Source: Lewinellaceae bacterium (lineage in GTDB: Bacteria; Bacteroidota; Bacteroidia; Chitinophagales; Saprospiraceae). From it: 64,000 bases of DNA. This document shows, one piece after another, positions 1 through 8,986 of this stretch. Under the pieces are notes generated by a model, which saw nothing but the letters and a program-made list of their open reading frames with translations, ran no database searches and had not been told where the DNA came from. A program made the position numbers and the translations under genes. Every line of letters starts with the position of its first letter. Position 1 is the first letter of the stretch. The stretch is taken from the NCBI GenBank assembly GCA_020636225.1, contig JACJYI010000005.1, positions 124,001 through 188,000 of the forward strand, in the 5' to 3' direction.

Positions 1-2289
1 AGTACGCCGGTCCTGCTTCAGCCACCCATCGATTTCGGGTGCGTCGGCCGGACGTTCGTGCACAATCCCAATGCCTCGGACCCAGACAAGGACAGCTTGT
101 CCTACCACCTGATCGTTCCGTTGCAGAAGCAGGGGGTGGAAGTGCCGAAATACCAGTTTCCCAACCAGATCGGATCGGGTGGGTCGAACACCCTGACCCT
201 GAACCCGGTCACCGGGGAACTGCGGTGGGAGACCCCGCTGGTCGCCGGCGAGTACAACATTGCCATGATCATTGTGGAATACCGCAATGGCGTGGCCCTG
301 GACACCATCATCCGGGACATGCAGGTCCTGGTCAAGGATTGCGAGAACAATCCGCCGGTGATCCAGACCGCAGATGAACTGTGTGTGATCGCAGGGGATA
401 CCGTGGACCTGGATGTCCTGGTGACCGATCCCGATGTCGGACAGAAGGTGCTGGTCACTGCCCTGGGGGGGCCGTTCCTTGATCCCTTGTCCCCGGCCAT
501 CTTCTTTGCACCGTCCATTGCCGTCACGCCTCCGGTCTCTACGTCCTTTTTCTGGCCCACTGTCTGTGAGGAGATCTCCAAGCAGCCCTATTCGGTCGTG
601 TTCAAGGCGGTGGATAATGATACCGAGTCGCCCCTGGCCGACCTGCATACCCTGTTGATCAAGGTGGTCGGACCGCCGCCCCGGGATGTCAAGGCCAGTC
701 CCGGACAGGACACCGTGACGGTGACCTGGGAAAGTCCCTACTCCTGTGAGGATGCAGCCAATGAGTTCTTCCGGGGCTTTTCGGTGTGGCGTCGGATCGG
801 AAGCAATCCGTTCCCGATCGATACCTGTGTGACCGGCCTTTCTGGGCAGGGGTACACCCGGATCGCCTTCCGGCAGAAGGATCTCATCAACGGGCGGTAT
901 ACGTTCTTCGATGCGGATGTGGAAGCCGGTCGGACGTATTGTTACCGGATCGTGGCCGATTTCGCCCAGCTCTCTGCTGCCGGCAACCCGTTCAACCAGG
1001 TCGAGAGCCTGCCGTCCAACGAAGCCTGTGTGCAGTTGAGCCGGAATCTGCCCTTGTTGACGACCGTCAGTGTGCAAGGCACCGACGCCGTCAATGGCCA
1101 GATGGAAGTCATCTGGTCCAAGCCGCGGGTGCCTGACCTGGATACACTGCTCTATCCGGGGCCCTACCGGTATAGACTCCTTCGTTCACCCGGATTGGGC
1201 ACCAGCAACTGGACGCCCGTCCCCGGAGCGGATGTTACGGCAGCTACCTATTCTGAAGCCAATGACACCCTCATCCAGTTTGACGAGCCTCTCGATACCC
1301 GGAACCTGGGGCACACCTATCAGATCGAATTCTATATCAATGGAGGTGGTACTCTCTTAGGCGCTTCTGCATCGGCATCTTCCGTGTTCCTGAGCATTGC
1401 CTCCACGGATCAGGAGAATATCCTGACCTGGCAGGAGGCGGTCCCCTGGATCAACTATGACTACCAGGTGGAGCGGTTCGATCCGGGTTCGTCCTCCTGG
1501 CTGGTCCTGGGCAATACCCCGGAACCGACATGGTCAGACCAGGGTTTGGTCAATGGCGAGGAATACTGCTACCGCATCCGGGCCTTTGGTGATTACGGGA
1601 TCGATGATATTCCGGCACCATTGATCAATCTGTCCCAGGAAGCTTGTGGGATCCCCCTGGACACCGTCCCCCCCTGTCCGCCCATCCTGACCGTGAGCAA
1701 TGTCTGTGACAGCCTGTTCTCCGGGCCGTTCCCGGATGTGCTGGTGAACGACCTCTTGTGGCGAAGCCCTCTGTCCCTCTGTCCCGGTAAATCGGATGTT
1801 GCCGGATACCAGATCTACTTTACCCCACCAGGGGAGTCAGATCCCATTCTGGTCGATGAGATCCCGGATGCCATGGATACGGTGTCCACCCATGCCCCGG
1901 ATATTGGCCTGGCGGGATGCTATGTTGTGGTGGCCTATGATTCGCTGGGCAATACATCACTGCCCAGCAATCAGGTCTGTGTGGACAATTGTCCGGATTA
2001 CCGGCTGCCCAATACGTTCACACCCAATGGCGATAATCAGAATGACCTGTTCAAACCCTACCCCTATCGATTTGTCGAGCGGATCGAAATGAGGGTCTAT
2101 AACCGATGGGGTGGGCTGGTGTTCGAGACCACGGATCCGGACATCCTCTGGGATGGTCGTGACCTTTCGGGCAAGGACGTATCCGACGGCACCTATTTTT
2201 ATGTCTGTAAGGTCTTCGAACAACGGGTGCAGGGCATTGTCCCCGCCCAGGCCTTGCTCGAAGGGTACATCCAGGTGTTACGGCCGTAA
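1..2289 (+). CDS. T9SS type B (gliding motility-associated C-terminal domain) surface protein, 5' truncated
   Basis: The reading frame is open from the first base, so the gene begins upstream of the window; 762 residues are visible. It looks like a large secreted adhesin-type protein. After an N-terminal cadherin-like or Ig-like part, fibronectin-III-like modules begin near nt 672, 1057, 1381 and 1669, each with a WxxP or LTW strand signature. The last ~95 residues start at LPNTFTPNGDNQND and run through YNRWGGLVFET to a GTYFYV segment, which is the type B T9SS sorting domain found on gliding-motility-associated proteins. Known biology: such proteins are exported through the outer membrane by T9SS and attached to the surface or released. 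There is no visible enzyme motif, so the ligand is unknown. A GTG at 58 could be mistaken for a start, but residues upstream of it continue the same domain. Confidence 0.9.
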   Translation, partial: STPVLLQPPIDFGCVGRTFVHNPNASDPDKDSLSYHLIVPLQKQGVEVPKYQFPNQIGSGGSNTLTLNPVTGELRWETPLVAGEYNIAMIIVEYRNGVALDTIIRDMQVLVKDCENNPPVIQTADELCVIAGDTVDLDVLVTDPDVGQKVLVTALGGPFLDPLSPAIFFAPSIAVTPPVSTSFFWPTVCEEISKQPYSVVFKAVDNDTESPLADLHTLLIKVVGPPPRDVKASPGQDTVTVTWESPYSCEDAANEFFRGFSVWRRIGSNPFPIDTCVTGLSGQGYTRIAFRQKDLINGRYTFFDADVEAGRTYCYRIVADFAQLSAAGNPFNQVESLPSNEACVQLSRNLPLLTTVSVQGTDAVNGQMEVIWSKPRVPDLDTLLYPGPYRYRLLRSPGLGTSNWTPVPGADVTAATYSEANDTLIQFDEPLDTRNLGHTYQIEFYINGGGTLLGASASASSVFLSIASTDQENILTWQEAVPWINYDYQVERFDPGSSSWLVLGNTPEPTWSDQGLVNGEEYCYRIRAFGDYGIDDIPAPLINLSQEACGIPLDTVPPCPPILTVSNVCDSLFSGPFPDVLVNDLLWRSPLSLCPGKSDVAGYQIYFTPPGESDPILVDEIPDAMDTVSTHAPDIGLAGCYVVVAYDSLGNTSLPSNQVCVDNCPDYRLPNTFTPNGDNQNDLFKPYPYRFVERIEMRVYNRWGGLVFETTDPDILWDGRDLSGKDVSDGTYFYVCKVFEQRVQGIVPAQALLEGYIQVLRP

Positions 2290-2360
2290 GTCGTCAGATT
2301 GGCTTTCCCGGATTGGGCCGCGGCCATGAACGGTATTGATCATCATTGCAAGAAGAACAT

Positions 2361-2951
2361 ATGTTTACGGGAATTGTCGAATGTTTGGGCCGTATCGAGG
2401 CCGTGGAGCGTGAGGGTACCAATGTGCATCTGTGGGTCAGTTCTCCCATATCCGACGAATTGAAAGTGGATCAGAGTGTCGCTCACGACGGCGTTTGCCT
2501 GACCGTCACGGCTCTTCAGCCGGGCAGGCATGCGGTGACATTGGTTGCCGAAAGCCTCCAGCGCAGTCATTTCCGGGAGATCAAGGCCGGGCGACCGGTC
2601 AACATCGAACGGGCGGTCTCCCTGCAGCACCGGTTGGATGGCCACCTGGTCCAGGGCCATGTCGATGGGGTCATGACCTGTATCGGGCGAGAAGACCGGG
2701 ATGGCAGCTGGTGGTTTACCTTCCGCTTTGATCCGGCATCAGCCCACTTGCTGATCGACAAGGGGTCTATCTGTATCAACGGGGTCAGTCTGACCGTGAT
2801 CCAACCCACCCGCGAAACGTTTTCCGTCACGATCATTCCCTACACGATCGATCATACCACCTTTGGCAGCCTGATGCCCGGCGATCTCTGCAATGTCGAA
2901 TTCGACCTGGTCGCCAAATACCTGGCCCGCTGGCGGGAGTTGGACAATTAG
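2361..2951 (+). CDS. ribE: Riboflavin synthase alpha subunit
   Basis: Catalyses dismutation of two 6,7-dimethyl-8-ribityllumazine molecules into riboflavin and the pyrimidinedione, the last step of riboflavin synthesis in the cytoplasm. The 196-residue protein starts MFTGIVE, the usual N-terminus of the family, which fixes the start at 2361 rather than the TTG at 2346. It shows the internal duplication of two lumazine-binding barrels: SVAHDGVCLTV near residue 45 and GSICINGVSLTV near 140, plus the conserved GHLVQGHVDG in between. Length is normal (about 195-215). It stands 71 bp downstream of the T9SS gene and is followed by the hairpin array; no other rib gene is in the window and no FMN riboswitch fits in the short leader. 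Confidence 0.96.
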   Translation: MFTGIVECLGRIEAVEREGTNVHLWVSSPISDELKVDQSVAHDGVCLTVTALQPGRHAVTLVAESLQRSHFREIKAGRPVNIERAVSLQHRLDGHLVQGHVDGVMTCIGREDRDGSWWFTFRFDPASAHLLIDKGSICINGVSLTVIQPTRETFSVTIIPYTIDHTTFGSLMPGDLCNVEFDLVAKYLARWRELDN

Positions 2952-3450
2952 GGCAGGCCGTTCAGAAGAGGATTGGAACCGGCTGTTCTTGTTCCCGATT
3001 CATGATATCTGCATCAATTGAACATGGTGCGCCAGGCTACGACGAAGGCACTGGTCAATGGCTCCCGGCTTCAGCCGTGGGGTCTGGCGAGGTCATTCGG
3101 CTAAAGCCGGGTAAATGGCAATACTGAACCCCGGGCTAAAGCCCGGGGCAATTGAATCCAGAATGAATGTTGGTGGGAGATCAAATCGACTCTCTCGTGG
3201 GAATCCCAGTGTGTTCTCGAGCATTGAACATGATGCGTCAGGATATGACAAAGGCGCCGATTCATAGCCCCTGGCTAGCCGGCGGTGTCATAATGCATCA
3301 GGCCATGATGATGGATCCGGTCAATAGCCCCGGCTTCAGCCGGGGGTACCATAGCACGTCAGGCAACAAGGAAGAAACCAATCAATAGCCCCTGGCTTCA
3401 GCCGGGTGTATCATAGCACGTCAGGCAACAAGGAAGGAACCAATCAATAG

Positions 3451-3877
3451 CCCCCGGCTTCAGCCGGGGGTACCATTCAGGAGCAGAAAGGGCTTTAGCC
3501 CCATTCTGGATAGCGAATCGGATCTCCTGAGGAACTGCCCGGGGTTGGAGCGGGCCCATCCATGGGGATGTCTGGCCGGATCGTGCGGCTAAAGCCGGAT
3601 ATGAACCAATACTGAACCCCGGGCTAAAGCCCGGGGCTATTGAACCCAGAATGAATGTTGGTGGCAGCTCATATCGGCTGCTCTCGCGGGCATTTCAATG
3701 TATCCATGCATTGAACACGGTGTGCCTGCCTATGAGGAAGGATCCAGTCAATAGCCCCCGGCTTCAGCTAGGGGTGTCATAATGCATCAAGCTATGATGA
3801 TGGAGCCGGTCAATAGCCCCGGCTTCAGCCCGGGGTACCATAGCACGTCAGGCAACAAGGAAGGAACCAATCAATAG
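3451..3877. repeat. Block A of the hairpin array (first copy)
   Basis: 427-bp unit starting with CCCCCGGCTTCAGCCGGGGG. It is nearly identical to 4244-4670, with only a few substitutions over its length, which implies recent segmental duplication or ongoing homogenisation. Confidence 0.85.
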
Positions 3878-4243
3878 CCCCCGGCTTCAGCCGGGGGTAC
3901 CATTCAGGAGCAGAAAGGGCTTTAGCCCCATTCTGGAATGCGAATCGGATCTCCTGAGGAACTGCCCGGGGTTGGAGCGGGCCCATCCATGGGGATGTCT
4001 GGCCGGATCGTGCGGCTAAAGCCGGGTATGTACCAATGCTGTACCCCAGGCTTTAGCCCGAGGCAATTGATTCCAGAATGCATGCTGAAGGCAGGTTAGA
4101 TCGGCTGCTCTCGCGGGAATCACAGTGTGTCCACGAGCATTGAACATGATGCGTCAGGATATGACAAAGGCGCCGATTCATAGCCCCTGGCTAGCCAGAG
4201 GTGTCATAGTGCATCTGGCTGCTAGGGAGGATTCCATCAATAG

Positions 4244-4670
4244 CCCCCGGCTTCAGCCGGGGGTACCATTCAGGAGCAGAAAGGGCTTTAGCCCCATTCT
4301 GGATAGCGAATCGGATCTCATGAGGAACTGCCCGGAGTTGGAGTGGGCTCATCCATGGGGATGTCTGGCCGGATCGTGCGGCTAAAGCCGGGTATGTACC
4401 AATGCTGTACCCCAGGCTTTAGCCCGAGGCAATTGAATCCAGGATGAATGTTGATGGCAGCTCATATCGGCTGCTCTCGCGGGCATTTCAATGTTTCCAT
4501 GCATTGAACACGGTGTGCCTGCCTATGAGGAAGGATCCAGTCAATAGCCCCCGGCTTCAGCTAGGGGTGTCATAATGCATCAAGCTATGATGATGGAGCC
4601 GGTCAATAGCCCCGGCTTCAGCCCGGGGTACCATAGCACGTCAGGCAACAAGGAAGGAACCAATCAATAG
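4244..4670. repeat. Block A' of the hairpin array (second copy)
   Basis: Second copy of the 427-bp block, exactly 793 bp downstream of the first. It is followed by the first 70 bases of block B, which end at 4740 where unique coding sequence begins. Confidence 0.85.
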
Positions 4671-4778
4671 CCCCCGGCTTCAGCCGGGGGTACCATTCAG
4701 GAGCAGAAAGGGCTTTAGCCCCATTCTGGAATGCGAATCGCACGGGACATGTTCCTGCCATTTCCCTATCTTCAATCC

Positions 4779-5393
4779 ATGATCTCCCGCAAGCTCACTA
4801 CTGCCCGCACAGAGGCACTGCGCAGCCTGGCCCGTCAGCTGGACTTTCAGTTCCAGGGTGAAGACACCTATTCGGACATCACCCTGCTCAAGTCCTTTCA
4901 GTTCTACCGCCAGTTCGGGATGTCCAAGGAGATCCACAACGTCGCCAGACGGGTCGATCCAATGCTGAACTCCACCCTGCTTACCTTCGATTATACCTGG
5001 AAGGTGCCGGCCGGTAATCACCCCAAGCGATTCTATCAAACCGTCTTCTTCATCCAGGCAAAGGATCTGGCCCTGCCCGATTTCTTCCTCCGCCCGGAAT
5101 CCTTCTTCGACCGGATCGGGGCCTGGTTGGGGATGCAGGATATCGACTATTCCGAAGATCAGGCCTTTTCCGATCGGAATCTGTTGAAGGGGGAGGATGA
5201 AGAGCTGGTTCGCCAAATGGTCCTCACCCCCCAGTTTGCCCGGATGTTCCGGGTCAATCGCGAATGGACGGTCGAAGGGTTGGGCTACTACCTGGTCATC
5301 TACAAGAAGCGCAAGTTATTGGCTCCTCCCCAGGTGGCCGACCTGGTCAAGCGTGGATTGGAACTGTACAGCGTTCTTCGGGAGCCTTCCTGA
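4779..5393 (+). CDS. Conserved-looking hypothetical cytosolic protein
   Basis: 204 residues, no signal peptide and no membrane segment. It starts with a basic helical stretch (MISRKLTTARTEALRSLARQ) followed by mixed alpha/beta sequence with aromatic-rich strands such as TFDYTWKV and FYQTVFFIQ. The layout resembles uncharacterised single-domain proteins that measure about 200 residues, but I cannot name a family and assign no function. Upstream in-frame ATGs exist at 4749 and 4731; the one at 4731 lies inside the hairpin array and is supplied by the repeat, so it is probably not native. TATCTTCA at 4767, a weak match to the -7 motif, favours 4779. The coding character is supported by an uninterrupted frame and by convergence with the helicase gene across a terminator. 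Confidence 0.7.
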   Translation: MISRKLTTARTEALRSLARQLDFQFQGEDTYSDITLLKSFQFYRQFGMSKEIHNVARRVDPMLNSTLLTFDYTWKVPAGNHPKRFYQTVFFIQAKDLALPDFFLRPESFFDRIGAWLGMQDIDYSEDQAFSDRNLLKGEDEELVRQMVLTPQFARMFRVNREWTVEGLGYYLVIYKKRKLLAPPQVADLVKRGLELYSVLREPS

Positions 5394-5429
5394 ACGTACA
5401 TGCCCACCGGGAGAAACGAGGGATAAAAA

Positions 5430-5459
5430 AACCCGACTCGGCCGAAGCCGAACCGGGTT
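5430..5459 (-). terminator. Rho-independent terminator for the helicase-nuclease gene
   Basis: Stem AACCCG/CGGGTT and TCGGC/GCCGA with a 2x2 internal mismatch and CGAA loop. On the minus strand it is followed by a run of seven T, about 80 bp after the stop codon of the minus-strand helicase gene. Confidence 0.8.
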
Positions 5460-5540
5460 GGACAACTAAAAAGCGTATCTCTCAAAGTTCACTATTTTAA
5501 CACGATTCCGCAGCAAAGAGTTCGGGTTTTTCATGGATTT

Positions 5541-8500
5541 CTAATCCTGATCGGCACTCATGGCGGCATCGGGATCCTCCCCTCCCGGACTCAGGCTTTC
5601 ACCCAGTACATGATGATCGACCAGATTGCACCAGAAGCAATCGGGAAGATGGCATCCCCGGCTGAATTCCAGGTTGCGAATCCCGTCAAAGGCATAGGCC
5701 AGCTGCTCTTCCACCACCTGGATGTCCTCAGGGGTCACATCCACCCGGGACCGCTCCAGCTGCTCCTTGCTGTCGGGCTCAACAAATTCCATCACCGCGG
5801 CCTTCATGGGCTTTTCAATGGATCGGTCAGCGGCGATCAACATATGGTAGAAGACGATCTGACGCCAGTAATCCCCACCCGGTTCTTCATGCCAGTCTTC
5901 TCCCGGACGGTTGAGTTTCTTTTTCCCGTTGGCCGGATTCCCGGTCTTGTAGTCGACCACGATCAATCCATCCGGATAGTGTTCCACTTTATCGAGCTTA
6001 CCGCCGATGGGGTAGCCCTTCCATTCCACCTGCCGAATGGCTCGTTCGACCTCGGTCTTGTCCGGCGCTTGCCAACCGGGCAGCGCTTCGGCCACGTACC
6101 AGGGGAGCACCTTCTTGCCGTGTTCCAGGGTGTTCTCGAATTCCTTGGGGGTAAAGTGCGAGCGGTATCGGGACATGCCGGTTTCAAAGGCTGCCAGGAC
6201 CTGCTCGGCGACCGGTCCTTCGAGCTTGGGATTGCGGACAAAGACCTGTTCCAGCGCATAATGGACGGCGCTTCCGTAGCCCATATACCGGTTCCGACCG
6301 GAAGGTACCCGCAGGATATTTTCGTAGTAGAAGGACCGGGGGCAAACCAGGTATTTGTTCAATCCCGTCACGCTCATCACCAGGTTGTCGACCTGTTCCC
6401 GTAGCCAGCTTTCTTCCAGCAATCCCGGGTTCTCATCCAGGGGGTGGAGGAGTGCCTCCAACACATCTTCCCGACTGTCGGCCGGCATTTCCAGGGCGTG
6501 GATCGGAAGCCCTGCCTGTTCATGGAGTTCCCACAGGAAGGGGGCAGCCAGGTCATTGGTTTCCGACTTGGTGGTTCGTCCTGATTTCTGGTCCCTGGCA
6601 TAGCTGATGGTCAGGGTCTCCCTGGCCCGGGTCATTCCCACAAAGAACAGCCGCCGCTCCTCTTCCATGGCCTGCTCGTCGGTGCTCTTCATGCTGTTGG
6701 CCAGGGTGTCCGGCAGTTTGAAATCCCGGCTGTTTGTCTTGCCTGACCAGTTTTTGGCGGAGCTGGCGATCATGAACACATGTCCCCACTCCAGCCCTTT
6801 GGCGGAGTGAATGGTGCTGAACGGTACCCCGTCCGCCTGCCCGATGTAGTGGACATACGGCAGCTGGATATTCCCCTCGATCATCTCATCAAACTGGGTG
6901 AGGATATCAGCGAGGTTGAGTTCGGGTTGCCGGGCCGTCTCGGCTTTGATATGGTCGAACAGCGTGGTGACCAGCTCCAGGAGTCGGCGCTTTTGCGGAT
7001 CGCCCAGGATGGCCGCCAGCACGCCTCCCTTGGTGAGGATCCGTTCAAAGAGGGTCTGGACCGTCATTTCCGGCAAATGGCCGATCCAGTATTCCAGGTT
7101 GGCCGACACCGCCCGGATGGCTTCCGGGTGGTCGACCCCTGCGGCTTGAAGATGGTGGTCCGATCCGATCAGTTCACGCCAGCGCGGGGCTGTTGTACCC
7201 GGCTGTTCCTGCACCGCGAGGTAGGTCTTTCGGGCATACCGAAGGAGGCGGGCAATATCCAGGGCAGATATCCCGAAGTAGCGATAGTGCAGGATCTCCA
7301 CCAAACGGGCCTCTTCACTGAACGGTTGGGTGTATTCCCCCTGGATGGTCCGCAGGATCTGTAGCAGGGTGTGGATGAACGGATCATGCAGGATGTTTTC
7401 CTGGCGGCGCTGGTGCACGGGGATGCCTCGTTGGCGGCAGAGTCGGATCAGGTTGTCGGCGTGGGCATGGTTGCGGTAGAGGACCGCGATCTCCCCGGGG
7501 GGCGTTCCCGCATCCAGCAGCTCCCGGATGCGCTCGGCGATCCAGGCTTCCTCGCCGGTGCTGGTGGCGAATTCCATCAATTGCGGCGGTTCGCCCGGAA
7601 CGGGCAGGTCCTTGCCTTTTGCCTGCAGGGTTTTTTCCAGGTCCAGGGTCAGGTTGAGGCGCCCCTTGTTCCGGCTGATCAGGGCATCGCTGGCATCGAG
7701 GATAGCCTGCACGGATCGGTAATTGTCGGCGAGGATGAAGGTGACCGGTTGGAATTTCCGGTTGAAATCGAGGATGTTCTCCATGCTGGCTCCCTGAAAC
7801 CGGTAGATGGCCTGGTCATCGTCACCCACCACAAAGAGGTTGGGTTGGTCCCAGAAATCAGCCAGTTGATACAGGATGTGGTTCTGCAGGCCGGAGGTAT
7901 CCTGATATTCGTCGACCATGAGATACAGGAAACGTTCCTGGTAGGTGCGCAGTAGATCGCCGTCCTCGGCAAACGCCTGTTGCACCCAGCGCAGCATATC
8001 GGAGAAATCATAACGCCCTTCGCGCTCCATCAGGGCCTGGTAGCGGGACAGCAGACCGGCAGCGATGCGGGTCTCTTCCATGCGCTTGGTTTCCGGGGCA
8101 ATGGCAGATTCCTTGGGGTCGCCGGCTTCAAACTGCTTGTACTTCCGCTTGTAGAAGAATCCATCCCGGGAGGGCAGGTCCTCCAGGTATTCGTCGATGG
8201 CCTGGCTGATCCGTTCTGCGGAGAGATCCTCCTGTTTCATGGTGTTGAACAGGTTGCCCAGTCGGGGAATGTCATAGTAGTAATCGCCCCGCAACCGGCG
8301 CAGGGGGTGATCGGGTTCGAGGCTGTCGATCAGCTCCTTGAGCAGTTCCCGTTTCTCCAGGTCCGTGAGGGGTTGCAGTTCGCGATAGCCTCCGAAGCGG
8401 GCCGGATTCTCCTGGATGACCACATTGCAAAACCCGTGAAAGGTATGTACCGGAACGCGATACCCTTCTGGTCCGATGAACTCGATCAGCCGACGGCGCA

Positions 8501-8738
8501 TGGCGGTGGCCCCGGCTTCGGTGTAGGTGAGGCAGAGGATCTCCCGAGGGTCGGTGTCGGTCAGTCTCAGGATATTCCCGATCCGGGCGGCCAGGAGCTG
8601 GGTCTTCCCCGTCCCTGGTCCGGCGATGACCATCACCGGTCCTTCGATCTGATCCACGGCCTGGCGCTGAGCGGGGTTCAATGTGGCCAGAACCTCGTTT
8701 TCGAAGCGGGCCAGGTGTTGTTGGGGGAAGGTGGGCAT
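5541..8738 (-). CDS. UvrD/PcrA-like superfamily 1 helicase fused to a RecB/AddB-type nuclease domain
   Basis: 1065 residues. The N-terminal two thirds is a UvrD-family 3'-5' DNA translocase: AGPGTGKT (residues 39-46, Walker A), TYTEAGATAMRRR (motif Ia), DEYQDT (277-282, Walker B), GDDDQAIYRFQGA (motif III), NYRS (motif IV), a TIHSAKGLEW motif V and an LFFVGMTRAR motif VI. The C-terminal part from about 790 is a PD-(D/E)XK nuclease with GSAVH, GKLDKVE, DYKT (D929, K931) and QIVFY (QxxxY). One Cys at 799 plus C1029, C1034 and C1037 have the layout of the [4Fe-4S] staple of AddB-type nucleases. Known relatives act in double-strand break processing or nucleic acid turnover. No addB-like partner lies beside it; it is transcribed alone, divergent from hoxF. 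A phage-defence role is possible but nothing here shows it. Confidence 0.9.
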   Translation of the reverse strand: MPTFPQQHLARFENEVLATLNPAQRQAVDQIEGPVMVIAGPGTGKTQLLAARIGNILRLTDTDPREILCLTYTEAGATAMRRRLIEFIGPEGYRVPVHTFHGFCNVVIQENPARFGGYRELQPLTDLEKRELLKELIDSLEPDHPLRRLRGDYYYDIPRLGNLFNTMKQEDLSAERISQAIDEYLEDLPSRDGFFYKRKYKQFEAGDPKESAIAPETKRMEETRIAAGLLSRYQALMEREGRYDFSDMLRWVQQAFAEDGDLLRTYQERFLYLMVDEYQDTSGLQNHILYQLADFWDQPNLFVVGDDDQAIYRFQGASMENILDFNRKFQPVTFILADNYRSVQAILDASDALISRNKGRLNLTLDLEKTLQAKGKDLPVPGEPPQLMEFATSTGEEAWIAERIRELLDAGTPPGEIAVLYRNHAHADNLIRLCRQRGIPVHQRRQENILHDPFIHTLLQILRTIQGEYTQPFSEEARLVEILHYRYFGISALDIARLLRYARKTYLAVQEQPGTTAPRWRELIGSDHHLQAAGVDHPEAIRAVSANLEYWIGHLPEMTVQTLFERILTKGGVLAAILGDPQKRRLLELVTTLFDHIKAETARQPELNLADILTQFDEMIEGNIQLPYVHYIGQADGVPFSTIHSAKGLEWGHVFMIASSAKNWSGKTNSRDFKLPDTLANSMKSTDEQAMEEERRLFFVGMTRARETLTISYARDQKSGRTTKSETNDLAAPFLWELHEQAGLPIHALEMPADSREDVLEALLHPLDENPGLLEESWLREQVDNLVMSVTGLNKYLVCPRSFYYENILRVPSGRNRYMGYGSAVHYALEQVFVRNPKLEGPVAEQVLAAFETGMSRYRSHFTPKEFENTLEHGKKVLPWYVAEALPGWQAPDKTEVERAIRQVEWKGYPIGGKLDKVEHYPDGLIVVDYKTGNPANGKKKLNRPGEDWHEEPGGDYWRQIVFYHMLIAADRSIEKPMKAAVMEFVEPDSKEQLERSRVDVTPEDIQVVEEQLAYAFDGIRNLEFSRGCHLPDCFWCNLVDHHVLGESLSPGGEDPDAAMSADQD

Positions 8739-8837
8739 GGGGTCATGATTGTCAGGGGATAAGATATTGCATTCTGCTCTCAGGATCGGTCCTGGACATC
8801 AAATATCCTGATTCACCGTGCATTTGATCTGCATCAT

Positions 8838-8938
8838 TGACCATGACATGGAAGGAAGCGTTGATTTTCCATGGTCAGATTGCATTGAAATCATATCATC
8901 CTCCAATAGACGATCACCCCCTGGCATGACCCAGGTCA
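8838..8938. promoter_or_regulatory. TGACC/GGTCA inverted repeats in the helicase-hoxF divergent region
   Basis: The 248-bp space between the helicase start (8738) and hoxF (8987) contains TGACCATG at 8838 pairing with CATGGTCA at 8870, and a compact palindrome TGACC-CA-GGTCA at 8927-8938. Four TGACC half-sites in one promoter region suggest an operator for a dimeric regulator. A TACCTTGT, close to the TAnnTTTG -7 motif, lies at 8963-8970, 16 bp before the hoxF ATG. The regulator is unknown. Confidence 0.4.
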
Positions 8939-8986
8939 AGGCATACCTCCTTGACGGGCGTTTACCTTGTGGCAAACATTTGCCCC

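Larger units (their letters stand above)
3020..4740. repeat. Array of GC-rich short inverted repeats (REP-like), higher-order 793-bp period
   Basis: No gene is supported here. More than twenty short palindromes with the core GGCTTCAGCC, GGCTAAAGCC or GGCTTTAGCC are scattered through the stretch; the best are perfect 9-bp stems with a 2-nt loop, for example CCCCCGGCTTCAGCCGGGGG at 3451, 3878, 4244 and 4671, and CCCCGGGCTAAAGCCCGGGG near 3130 and 3620. They sit in longer spacers that also repeat. A 427-bp block (3451-3877) recurs at 4244-4670, and a 366-bp block (3878-4243) restarts at 4671 and breaks off at 4740, giving an A-B-A'-B' order. The part before 3451 matches the second half of block B more loosely. 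Resembles REP/bacterial interspersed elements; no RAYT transposase is visible nearby. Confidence 0.9.

Noticed and set aside
3167..4385. Plus-strand frames of 70-90 codons in the hairpin array
   Set aside because: They follow the repeat sequence and are broken differently in each copy, with no protein-like composition.
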